Origin: Fidelibacterota bacterium
GTDB lineage: Bacteria; Fidelibacterota; UBA2242
Assembly (NCBI GenBank): GCA_016936335.1
Contig: JAFGXZ010000025.1
Span: forward strand, 1 to 7,156
Length of the DNA stretch: 7,156 nt
Direction: 5' to 3'
Below, piece after piece: positions 1 through 6,109 of this stretch. Positions within the stretch are counted from its first letter, which is position 1, and every line of letters starts with the position of its first letter. A model generated the notes under the pieces. That model saw only the letters and a list, made by a program, of their open reading frames with translations, had not been told where the DNA came from and ran no database searches. The position numbers and the translations under genes are program-made.

Positions 1-276
1 AGAGGTCATTGCAGTATTGGCTGGTTCTTCGGGTTTTGCCAGAGGCATTCCTTTGGAAAAATTGCATATCATCGTCAATGACAAGGGCGAATTACTCAAC
101 TTCGTAATTACTCAGGCGAATGTGGACGACAGACAGCCTCTGATTGCCGGAAATATGTTGAAACAAGCCTGGGGAAAACTCTTTGGTGATAAGGGGTATA
201 TCTCGCAATCACTTTTCAATATGTTGTTTATAAGTGGTATCCATCTAATCACCAAAATCCGAAACAATATGAAAAA
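1..276 (+). pseudogene. IS982-family transposase remnant (frameshifted, truncated both ends)
   Basis: This is a C-terminal part of an IS982-type DDE transposase. The stretch LHIIVNDKGELLNF, then NVDDRQPL, GDKGYISQSLF and ITKIRNNMK matches from memory the family pattern of fold, second catalytic Asp region and DKGY motif. The reading frame is broken near the left edge. Bases 19-36 encode GWFFGF in one frame, whereas KLHIIVNDKGELL continues in another from base 59. Since GWFFGFKLH is the expected continuous family sequence, bases 37-58 look like a 22-nt insertion that shifts the frame. The coding similarity ends at NNMKK; beyond it the frame runs into a hairpin and stops at 299-301, so the usual remaining C-terminal portion, with the last catalytic residue, is missing. 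No terminal inverted repeat is visible. The TTG at 17 is not a credible start. It is a dead element fragment. Confidence 0.82.
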
Positions 277-299
277 GCCCGATTCATTGAACCGGGCTT
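272..299 (-). terminator. Rho-independent terminator of the TonB_C gene
   Basis: Read on the minus strand, AAGCCCG and CGGGCTT form a 7-bp stem that can extend through a G-T wobble and three more pairs around an AAT loop. Five T residues finish the stem's 3' side. It lies about 25 nt past the stop codon of the minus-strand gene, the expected place. On the plus strand no T run follows the hairpin, so it looks unidirectional. The transposase remnant ends at its T-tract side. Confidence 0.75.
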
Positions 300-323
300 A
301 AGGAGAAACCAAAGCTACGAATG

Positions 324-755
324 TCAGTCGTACAGTTTAAATTGAAAGGTAATATCCAGGTTTGACGGCGCGGCTTTCCCGTCATAAATAGCCGGAGTCC
401 AACCGGTGTTTTTGATGGCTTTGATTATAGTCTCATCAAAACCGAAATTTTCAGGTCCCTCGATCATCCGGCATTCCCGAACTTGTCCATCTGCATCGAT
501 ATAAGCCCGCACGACTACACAAGGTTCAAAACCAGCCATTTTGGCAATTTCAGGATACTTGATTTTTTCTCTGAGTCCCATGTAACCACCTAAGGGTGTT
601 GGATTTAAAACGACGATATTGGGATTTGCGGATTCATAAGATACTGTCAGCGATGTTGTATTCAGTGTTAAAACTTCAGTGGGTTCGGATGCCGGTAATT
701 GTGTCATCAAGCAAAATACGACCATTGTGATCATGTTAATTCTTAATGGTTTCAT
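324..755 (-). CDS. Small exported TonB C-terminal-domain protein
   Basis: The 143-residue product has a hydrophobic N-terminus (about residues 5-21, ending PAS), consistent with a signal peptide or single membrane anchor. A TonB_C-type domain covers about residues 60-142. Its hallmarks are YPEIAKMAG (67-75), the strand DADGQVRECRMIEG (87-100), FDETIIKAIKNTGWTPA (106-122) and the last strand LDITFQFKL. Full TonB energy transducers have a long proline-rich spacer between anchor and domain; here only about 35 residues separate them, too few to span the periplasm. The protein may thus be a free periplasmic TonB_C protein rather than a receptor energiser. The start is supported by AGGAGG six bases upstream on the minus strand. 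It has its own promoter and terminator candidates, is divergent from the uronate operon, and need not share its function. Confidence 0.8.
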   Translation of the reverse strand: MKPLRINMITMVVFCLMTQLPASEPTEVLTLNTTSLTVSYESANPNIVVLNPTPLGGYMGLREKIKYPEIAKMAGFEPCVVVRAYIDADGQVRECRMIEGPENFGFDETIIKAIKNTGWTPAIYDGKAAPSNLDITFQFKLYD

Positions 756-785
756 TTTGACCTCCTTTTACAATTACTATATTTG

Positions 786-813
786 ATTCAACAATCTGGA
801 TTTCAGATGTCAA
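786..813 (-). promoter_or_regulatory. Candidate promoter for the TonB_C gene
   Basis: On the minus strand a perfect TTGACA (-35, plus positions 808-813) is followed after 16 nt by TTGAAT (786-791), a 4-of-6 match to the -10 consensus. The start codon lies about 30 nt further downstream, leaving room for the AGGAGG ribosome site. This assumes a sigma-70-like consensus in an unidentified host, and the -10 is only moderate. A short inverted repeat, ATCTG/CAGAT, sits in the spacer. Confidence 0.4.
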
Positions 814-824
814 AACAATGTACC

Positions 825-871
825 GTTTACCGAATTATATGACACTCCAACGGCTGAATGGAACGGTAAAC
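825..871. repeat. Spaced inverted repeat GTTTACCG / CGGTAAAC
   Basis: GTTTACCG (825-832) and its exact reverse complement CGGTAAAC (864-871) are separated by 31 nt in the divergent intergenic region. The arms are 8 bp, and A residues follow on the plus strand. It could be a pair of regulator half-sites, a weak hairpin, or chance. The arms do not resemble the TGGTATACCA palindrome further right. Confidence 0.35.
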
Positions 872-912
872 AAAAAATTGATATATGCAATTAATTCGAT
901 TCTCAGATATTG

Positions 913-939
913 TTGATAAAATATATTGCCTTTGATAAT
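913..939 (+). promoter_or_regulatory. Tentative promoter of the uronate operon
   Basis: TTGATA (913-918, 5 of 6 to the -35 consensus) and GATAAT (934-939, 5 of 6 to the -10 consensus) are separated by 15 nt, shorter than the optimal 17. A second -10-like element, TTTAAT, is at 944-949 but has no good -35 partner. Either choice would put the transcription start next to or inside the palindrome at 953-966, fitting repression by a bound regulator. Confidence 0.3.
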
Positions 940-952
940 CCGTTTTAATAAA

Positions 953-966
953 CTTGGTATACCAGG
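953..966. promoter_or_regulatory. Probable operator palindrome for the GntR/LacI-type regulator
   Basis: TGGTATACCA (955-964) is a perfect 10-bp palindrome; the outermost C and G at 953 and 966 also pair, across one mismatch. It closely resembles the TTGGTATACCAA-type sites known for the GntR-family hexuronate regulators ExuR and UxuR in enterobacteria. It lies about 42 bp upstream of a GntR-type regulator gene that heads a hexuronate operon. Autoregulation is the natural inference. A related half, AGGTATGCAC, follows at 964-973. I saw no second copy in the window. Confidence 0.6.
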
Positions 967-1007
967 TATGCACAATTAGTTTTATCACATGAACAGATGA
1001 CCATTGT

Positions 1008-2123
1008 ATGATTGACTTTAACAATCCCACGCCGCTGTATCAGCAACTTGCCGATGATATTCGTCATAGAATAAATTCCGGAGAGTTGGCTATTGGTGAC
1101 AAGATTGGTTCCCAACAGGAATTGACCCGGATTTACAATGTCAGTCCGATAACAGTTAAAAAAGCAATCGCGGATTTGATCCGGGATGGTGTTCTATTCA
1201 GCCGGGTCGGAAAAGGTATTTATGTTGCTTCAGCGAAAAAGGTCGTCGATTATTCAAAAACACAGACAATCGGTTTTGTTCTCAGGGATTTGAACAGTCC
1301 GTTTTTTTCCCGGATTTTGGAAAGTGTGGAACGGACCGCTTCTGAGAATAAATTCAATCTTCTATTGGCTAATTCAACAAACCAGCCGGAAATCGAGGAT
1401 AATCAAATCCGGCATTTTCTAAACATGGGAGTCAGTGGAATTGTTATTGCGTCTATGAGTCACCATTACTCGGCCACGCCATTAATCCGGCAATTGAATA
1501 ATGAGAACTACCCGGTTGTGGTGGTTTCCTATATTAACGACGACGATGTCTGTTTTATTGGAACTGACCATGAAAAAGGTGGATATTTTGCCACCGAGCA
1601 TCTGATAAAATGTGGCTATAAGAGAATTGGATACATTAATGGTGAAGAGGGCAATCTGGTTGGAGAGTTGCGGAAAATAGGCTATCACAGGGCTTTGGAA
1701 GATTACAAAATACAACCCAATGAGAATGATGTTTATCGTCTTAAACATCGTGGTGAAACCTATGATTATGAATCCGGGTATGAGATTGGGGAACAGTTTA
1801 TTACTCAGATGGATCGGGCGGAGGCACTATTTATTTATAATGACCTGGTAGCCCTTGGATTTCAGAGAGCGGTAATGGATCATGGACTCAAGGTTCCTGA
1901 AGATGTCGCCATAGTCGGTTTTGACGATATTAAACGTGGCATTACTGCACCGGTGCCACTGACGACTATTCATCAAGCGACGGATGAAATCGGGTGTCTG
2001 GCGGTAATTACATTGATCGAAAAAATTAATAATCGACCGGTAAAAATTCGACAGATTTTAAAGCCGTCGCTGGTAATCCGGGATTCCTGTGGAATGCGGA
2101 ACAGGCAAAATAAACAACCATAA
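1008..2123 (+). CDS. GntR-HTH / LacI-type sensor transcriptional regulator
   Basis: The 371-residue protein has two parts. Residues 6-74 form a GntR-type winged helix: PLYQQLADDIRHRI, then the recognition helix region VSPITVKKAIADLIRDGVL and the wing VGKGIYVA. Residues 86-360 form a LacI/periplasmic-binding-like sensor, with TIGFVLRDLNSPFFSRIL at its start, FIGTDHEKGGYFATEHLI (183-200), VPEDVAIVGFDDI (296-308) and the usual PLTTIHQ (317-323). This is the AraR-like architecture, normally a sugar-responsive repressor. Heading a uronate operon with an ExuR/UxuR-like palindrome just upstream, it probably senses a uronate or a pathway intermediate; the ligand cannot be read from sequence. An in-frame stop at 990-992 leaves the ATG as the first available start. 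No clear Shine-Dalgarno precedes it, unlike most neighbours, suggesting low translation. Confidence 0.88.
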   Translation: MIDFNNPTPLYQQLADDIRHRINSGELAIGDKIGSQQELTRIYNVSPITVKKAIADLIRDGVLFSRVGKGIYVASAKKVVDYSKTQTIGFVLRDLNSPFFSRILESVERTASENKFNLLLANSTNQPEIEDNQIRHFLNMGVSGIVIASMSHHYSATPLIRQLNNENYPVVVVSYINDDDVCFIGTDHEKGGYFATEHLIKCGYKRIGYINGEEGNLVGELRKIGYHRALEDYKIQPNENDVYRLKHRGETYDYESGYEIGEQFITQMDRAEALFIYNDLVALGFQRAVMDHGLKVPEDVAIVGFDDIKRGITAPVPLTTIHQATDEIGCLAVITLIEKINNRPVKIRQILKPSLVIRDSCGMRNRQNKQP

Positions 2124-2141
2124 CAGGATTGAGGTAAAGCC

Positions 2142-3350
2142 ATGAAAAAACGAATTTACCGTTTAATTTTCATTAGCGGACTATGCGGTTTGTTTTCATG
2201 TGGTCCAAATCAGGACAGTAAGATCATTTGGGTGAAAAACGGGATAGATCTGCAGCTCAATGATGCAATGGTTGAAGTTGATCTCAAAAAAATATCTATA
2301 TCCAAAATCAAACAAATGCCGTTGGCAGTAATGCTTGATGGTCAGGAAATCCCTGTTCAGAAACACGGCGGAAAATTGTATTTTCTGATGGACTTTGAAC
2401 CCAATGAGACAAAGAAAGTGTCCATACAGATAGTCGATGAAATTCGTCAATATCGTCAGCGTGCTCATGCGGAACTATCTCGGAAAGAGGGCGGCCATTA
2501 TGAAGGTGATCACTATTTGGGAGGACAATTCACATCGGTAAGCTTTGACAAAATGCCGTTAAATCATGTGGATCACGACACCTATTACCGTTATGAGGGT
2601 CCAGGCTGGGAATCCGACAAAGTTGCTTATCGTTTTTATCTTGATCCCCGCAACTGCATTGATATTTTCGGAAAAAAGGTCAACAATATTGTGTTGCCGG
2701 ATGTTGGACTGGATGATACGGAGGCCTATCTCCAGATGGCCGACTGGGGTGGTGACATTTTTAAAGTTGGTACATCGCTGGGCATCGGTTCCGTTGCTGC
2801 ATTTCACAATGATGCTGTCCATAAAGTCAGTATAACTGATAGTGTCCTGGTGCGGATTCTGGCTGATGGTCCGGTGCTGGCGGAGATTCAGACTAACTAT
2901 TATGGCTGGCAAGTCGGCGCTGAGAAGTATGACCTGCAATCGAATCTGTCAATTCACGGTGGCAGCCGACTGACCAAACAAAAACTCCAGATTTCCGGAA
3001 ATCTTGAAACATTGGCAACGGGCTTAGTGAAGCATGATGAATGCAAGTACCTGGAGGGAAGTCCCGAAGTGGATTCGGAGTGGAATTATATTGCCCTATG
3101 GGGGAAACAAAGCCTGGCGGGAGACAATCTGGGAACAGTTATTTTCTTTAAAAACGAGAATTTAATTATGACAACGGATGATGAACTGAATCATTTGGTG
3201 GTATTAAAACCCAGAGACGGTAAACTAAAATATTATTTCGCAGCTGCCTGGGAAGGGGAACCTGGCGGTATCCAGACCGAACCCGAATTTATCAATTATC
3301 TAAATCGGACCGTAATGGAATTAAATAACCCGATAAATGTGAATTATTAA
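2142..3350 (+). CDS. DUF4861-family lipoprotein, probable uronide-utilisation protein
   Basis: The 402-residue product begins with a lipoprotein signal: a basic KKR start, a hydrophobic stretch and the lipobox LFSC with Cys20 as lipidation site. Gly21-Pro22 follow, with no Asp at +2, so outer-membrane sorting is possible if the host follows the enterobacterial rule. The rest matches what I recall of DUF4861: an N-terminal beta-rich section, EGPGWESDKVAYRFYLD (152-168) followed by DIFGKK (174-179), MADWGGDIFKVGTSLGIG (199-216), and a C-terminal AAAWEGEPGG (367-376). The family has no assigned biochemical role that I know. Conserved aromatic and acidic residues plus its place before kduI suggest oligosaccharide handling, perhaps an enzyme or binding protein for uronic-acid glycans; this is inference. 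GAGG sits seven bases before the ATG, and only 18 bp separate it from the regulator gene. Confidence 0.72.
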   Translation: MKKRIYRLIFISGLCGLFSCGPNQDSKIIWVKNGIDLQLNDAMVEVDLKKISISKIKQMPLAVMLDGQEIPVQKHGGKLYFLMDFEPNETKKVSIQIVDEIRQYRQRAHAELSRKEGGHYEGDHYLGGQFTSVSFDKMPLNHVDHDTYYRYEGPGWESDKVAYRFYLDPRNCIDIFGKKVNNIVLPDVGLDDTEAYLQMADWGGDIFKVGTSLGIGSVAAFHNDAVHKVSITDSVLVRILADGPVLAEIQTNYYGWQVGAEKYDLQSNLSIHGGSRLTKQKLQISGNLETLATGLVKHDECKYLEGSPEVDSEWNYIALWGKQSLAGDNLGTVIFFKNENLIMTTDDELNHLVVLKPRDGKLKYYFAAAWEGEPGGIQTEPEFINYLNRTVMELNNPINVNY

Positions 3351-3362
3351 AGAGGTGATAAA

Positions 3363-4193
3363 ATGCATGTAAGATATTTAGCAGATCCCGAGCGGTTTCC
3401 ACGAATGACAACAAAGGAATTGCGGGAGACATTTCTGGTGAAGAAACTATTTCAACCGGGGAAACTGGAAATGCTTTATTGCGATACGGAGCGGGCAGTG
3501 GTTGCCGGTGCTGTACCATCCAGGAAAGCACTTGAGTTGAAGGGTGGCAAGGAGCTGGCGAGCGACTACTTCGCCCAACGCCGGGAAGTGGGAATTATCA
3601 ATATAGGAGCCACCGGTTCAGTAACGGTTGACGGACAAATATTTCATCTTGAGAAATTAGATGCTTTATACATTGGTCGCGGCACAGAGCAAATTCAGTT
3701 AGCCAGTAAAAACCCTGAAATTTCAGCGGAATATTACATCCTCAGTTATCCAGCCCACAAGAAATATCCAACTAAGCTCATTCATAAGTCAGAAGCCAAT
3801 AAAGTAGAACTGGGGTCTGTCGAAGCATCCAATAAACGAACAATATATCAATATATTCGGCCTGGCGTCGCTGAAAGTTGTCAATTGGTGATGGGCTTGA
3901 CTATTCTTACACCTGGTTGCGTCTGGAATACTTTTCCACCGCACACACACGCCCGTCGAACGGAAATTTATTTATATTTTGACTTGGCTGAAGACGCCAG
4001 AGTTTTTCATATGATGGGTTCTCCATCGGAAACCCGGCATCTTGTGATGAAAAACAAGGAAGCAGTAATATCGCCCAGCTGGTCGATTCATGCCGGCGCC
4101 GGTTCCAGCAGTTATACATTTATCTGGGGTATGGGTGGCGAGAATCAGGAATTCGATGATATGGATTTTATTAATGTGGATGATATCAGGTAA
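3363..4193 (+). CDS. kduI: 5-keto-4-deoxyuronate isomerase (KduI)
   Basis: This cytoplasmic enzyme (EC 5.3.1.17) interconverts 5-keto-4-deoxyuronate (DKI) and 2,5-diketo-3-deoxygluconate (DKII), a step after lyases and unsaturated glucuronyl/galacturonyl hydrolases have opened pectin or related uronides. The 276 residues fit the family length. The zinc site of the cupin fold is intact: His194 and His196 in PPHTHARRTEIYLYFD, Glu201 in the same motif, and His243 in SPSWSIHAGAG, each offset by two from E. coli KduI His196, His198, Glu203 and His245. Start-region (RYLADPERF) and end-region (FIWGMGGENQEFDDMD) signatures are also present. AGAGGTG five bases upstream supports the ATG; the gap after the lipoprotein gene is 12 bp. 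Its partner KduD is not in the window and could lie downstream. Confidence 0.95.
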   Translation: MHVRYLADPERFPRMTTKELRETFLVKKLFQPGKLEMLYCDTERAVVAGAVPSRKALELKGGKELASDYFAQRREVGIINIGATGSVTVDGQIFHLEKLDALYIGRGTEQIQLASKNPEISAEYYILSYPAHKKYPTKLIHKSEANKVELGSVEASNKRTIYQYIRPGVAESCQLVMGLTILTPGCVWNTFPPHTHARRTEIYLYFDLAEDARVFHMMGSPSETRHLVMKNKEAVISPSWSIHAGAGSSSYTFIWGMGGENQEFDDMDFINVDDIR

Positions 4194-4220
4194 GGCAATT
4201 CACAGTGGGGATTTTAAATC

Positions 4221-5216
4221 ATGATAATTGAAGAGCGAGCCTATGCACGGGCGGGATTGCTGGGAAATCCATCGGACGGGTATTTCGGGAAAACAATTTC
4301 AGTCAGCGTTCGTAATTTCGGAACTCAGATTCAACTTTGGGAATCACCGCTTCTTCATATTCAAGCGGCGCCCGATGAAGTTCCCTATTTTCAAAATTTG
4401 AATCAACTGCTGGAGCAGACTGCCGCTTTGGGTTATTATGGCGGAGAGCGCCTGATTAAAGCGGCGATAGTAACTTTTACCGATTATTGTCATGATCAGG
4501 GTATTGCGATAGAAAACAAAAATTTCACGCTCCAGTTTCATTCCAGTATTCCGCGCCAGGTGGGTCTGGCCGGTTCCAGTGCCATTATTACAGCAACCAT
4601 GAAAGCCCTAACACGTTTTTATAAAGTTCAAGTTCCCAAAGCCTATTTACCAACGTTAATTTTAAAGGCTGAAACGGAGCAGCTGGGGATTAATGCCGGC
4701 TTACAGGATAGGGTGATACAGGTCTATGAAGGTTGTGTTTACATGGATTTTGATAAAGAGCATATGGAAAAAACCGGGCACGGCGATTACTATAAGATTG
4801 ATGAGAAAAAATTACCCAAACTGTTCATTGCCTATAAGTCCCGGCTAAGCAAAGTGTCCGGAAAAGTATTAAATTCGATCCGGCTTAAATATGAGCAGAA
4901 AGATGCAACGGTAATTTCTGTGTTGAACGAGATAGCTGACCTGGCTAAGGCCGGGAAGGACGCTATCGAATCCGGTAATATTGATAAATTGTTTGCATTG
5001 ATGAACCGGAACTTCGATTTGCGCTGTTCTATTATGCCGATCAGTGATTCAAATATGGAATTGGTGGAGATTGCGCGGGCCTGTGGTGCTTCGGCGAAAT
5101 TTGCCGGTTCCGGCGGATCGATCATTGGCATTTATCGGAATGATGCCATGCTGAATCGTTTGATATTAGCACTGAAACGCATCGATGCAAGAGTGATAAA
5201 GCCGTTTATATTATAG
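4221..5216 (+). CDS. Glucuronokinase-like GHMP kinase
   Basis: The 331-residue protein is a GHMP-superfamily sugar kinase closely resembling plant glucuronokinase (EC 2.7.1.43), which phosphorylates D-glucuronate at C1 with ATP. Family motifs are in order: ARAGLLGNPSDGYFGKTIS (9-27), the phosphate-binding motif 2 IPRQVGLAGSSAI (110-122), GINAGLQDRVIQVYEG (156-171) with Asp163 as probable catalytic base, and motif 3 AKFAGSGGSIIGIY (292-305). Features I associate with the plant enzymes rather than other GHMP kinases are GLLGNPSDxYFGKTIS, AGLQDRVxQVYxGxVYMDF, and MNRNFDLR (261-268). The next gene is a uridylyltransferase 11 bp downstream, matching the two steps to UDP-glucuronate. Galacturonate or another sugar acid cannot be excluded. 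The ATG has only a weak, distant GTGGGG upstream, and follows kduI by 27 bp. Confidence 0.82.
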   Translation: MIIEERAYARAGLLGNPSDGYFGKTISVSVRNFGTQIQLWESPLLHIQAAPDEVPYFQNLNQLLEQTAALGYYGGERLIKAAIVTFTDYCHDQGIAIENKNFTLQFHSSIPRQVGLAGSSAIITATMKALTRFYKVQVPKAYLPTLILKAETEQLGINAGLQDRVIQVYEGCVYMDFDKEHMEKTGHGDYYKIDEKKLPKLFIAYKSRLSKVSGKVLNSIRLKYEQKDATVISVLNEIADLAKAGKDAIESGNIDKLFALMNRNFDLRCSIMPISDSNMELVEIARACGASAKFAGSGGSIIGIYRNDAMLNRLILALKRIDARVIKPFIL

Positions 5217-5227
5217 GAGAAATTGGG

Positions 5228-6109
5228 ATGGTTCGAAAAGCAGTTATACCTGCTGCGGGAATGGGAACCCGGTTTTTACCGGTGACCAAAGCGCAACCCA
5301 AGGAGATGTTACCAATTATCGATACTCCGACGATTCAATATGTCGTTCAGGAGGCGATTGATTCCGGAATTGAGGATATCCTGATAATTTCAGGAAAGGG
5401 AAAGCGGGCAATTGAAGATCACTTTGATCGCAGCCTTGAGCTTGAGTTCCTTTTAAACCAAAAGGGGCAACATGAACAATTTCATGAAATCAGTCGGCTG
5501 AGTGAGATGGCCAATATCCATTTTATTCGTCAGAAAGAACTCAAAGGTCTCGGGGATGCCATTTCGTATGCTCGTCAGCATACGGGTGATGAACCCTTTG
5601 CGGTGATGCTGGGAGATACAATTATCGATTCTGCGATCCCGGTTACCCAGCAGTTGATCGACGTGTACAATCAATTCCGCCAAAGTGTGATTGCGGTTGA
5701 GGAAGTAGCGCCGGAAAAAACCCATCGGTACGGCATTATTGACGGGAAAGCGATCGATGAACGCACATATCATCTATCCGGGATGGTGGAGAAACCAGAA
5801 ACCGGTCACAGTCCCTCTAATCTGGCGGTAGCGGGTCGTTACATCCTGACGCCGGAAGTGTACAAGGTTCTGGAGATGGTCACTCCCGGCAAACAAGGTG
5901 AAGTCCAGTTGACTGATGCTCTGCGGCTTTTACTGAATCGGGAAAATATTTATGCCTACCGTTTTGAAGGCAAGCGCCATGATATTGGCAATAAGCTTGA
6001 TTATTTGAAAACGACAGTTGAATATGCATTGAAGCGGGAAGAATTCGCCGAACCGTTTATGGAATATTTACATGAGGTGGTTACCCGGGAGGAAAAAAAT
6101 GGGAAATAA
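5228..6109 (+). CDS. galU: GalU-family UTP-sugar-1-phosphate uridylyltransferase
   Basis: The 293-residue protein has the normal GalU length and motifs. GMGTRFLPVTKAQPKEMLP (11-29) is the nucleotide-binding signature. DTPTIQYVVQEA, GKGKRAIEDHFD (56-67), the Mg-binding LGD (128-130), VEKP with Lys189 (187-190), QGEVQLTDAL (223-232) and HDIGNKLDYL (251-260) follow. The family makes UDP-glucose from UTP and glucose-1-phosphate (EC 2.7.7.9). Two usually conserved positions differ: GLGDA (107-111) where I expect GLGHA, and GDT where GDD is usual. Sitting just after a glucuronokinase-like gene, it may act on glucuronate-1-phosphate to give UDP-glucuronate; that is inference, and ordinary UDP-glucose synthesis remains possible. 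AGGAG, overlapping the kinase stop codon, lies eight bases before the ATG. Its end overlaps the next gene by 11 bp. Confidence 0.85.
   Translation: MVRKAVIPAAGMGTRFLPVTKAQPKEMLPIIDTPTIQYVVQEAIDSGIEDILIISGKGKRAIEDHFDRSLELEFLLNQKGQHEQFHEISRLSEMANIHFIRQKELKGLGDAISYARQHTGDEPFAVMLGDTIIDSAIPVTQQLIDVYNQFRQSVIAVEEVAPEKTHRYGIIDGKAIDERTYHLSGMVEKPETGHSPSNLAVAGRYILTPEVYKVLEMVTPGKQGEVQLTDALRLLLNRENIYAYRFEGKRHDIGNKLDYLKTTVEYALKREEFAEPFMEYLHEVVTREEKNGK

Noticed and set aside
17..301. Complete 94-residue gene starting at TTG 17
   Set aside because: It is the out-of-frame tail of an IS982 transposase. Its last residues after NNMKK come from the terminator hairpin, and the TTG lies inside the transposase coding region.
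756..1007. Possible riboswitch or small RNA in the divergent region
   Set aside because: Only simple inverted repeats are visible; there is no multi-helix structure or known aptamer core that I can recognise.
827..1030. Minus-strand open frame of 67 codons in the intergenic region
   Set aside because: It overlaps the operator and the regulator start, has low-complexity AT-driven composition and no recognisable domain.
1482..1748. Minus-strand open frame with hydrophobic start
   Set aside because: It is antisense to the well-supported LacI-type sensor domain; no family resemblance.
2559..2939. Minus-strand frame of 126 codons and the plus-strand frame at 2566-2835
   Set aside because: Both lie fully inside the DUF4861 gene in other frames, with no domain or credible ribosome site.
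4832..5131. Minus-strand frame of 99 codons
   Set aside because: It is antisense to conserved GHMP motif 3 and the MNRNFDLR region of the kinase.
5453..5773. Minus-strand frame of 106 codons
   Set aside because: It is a shadow of the GalU-family gene, whose motifs are intact in the plus frame.
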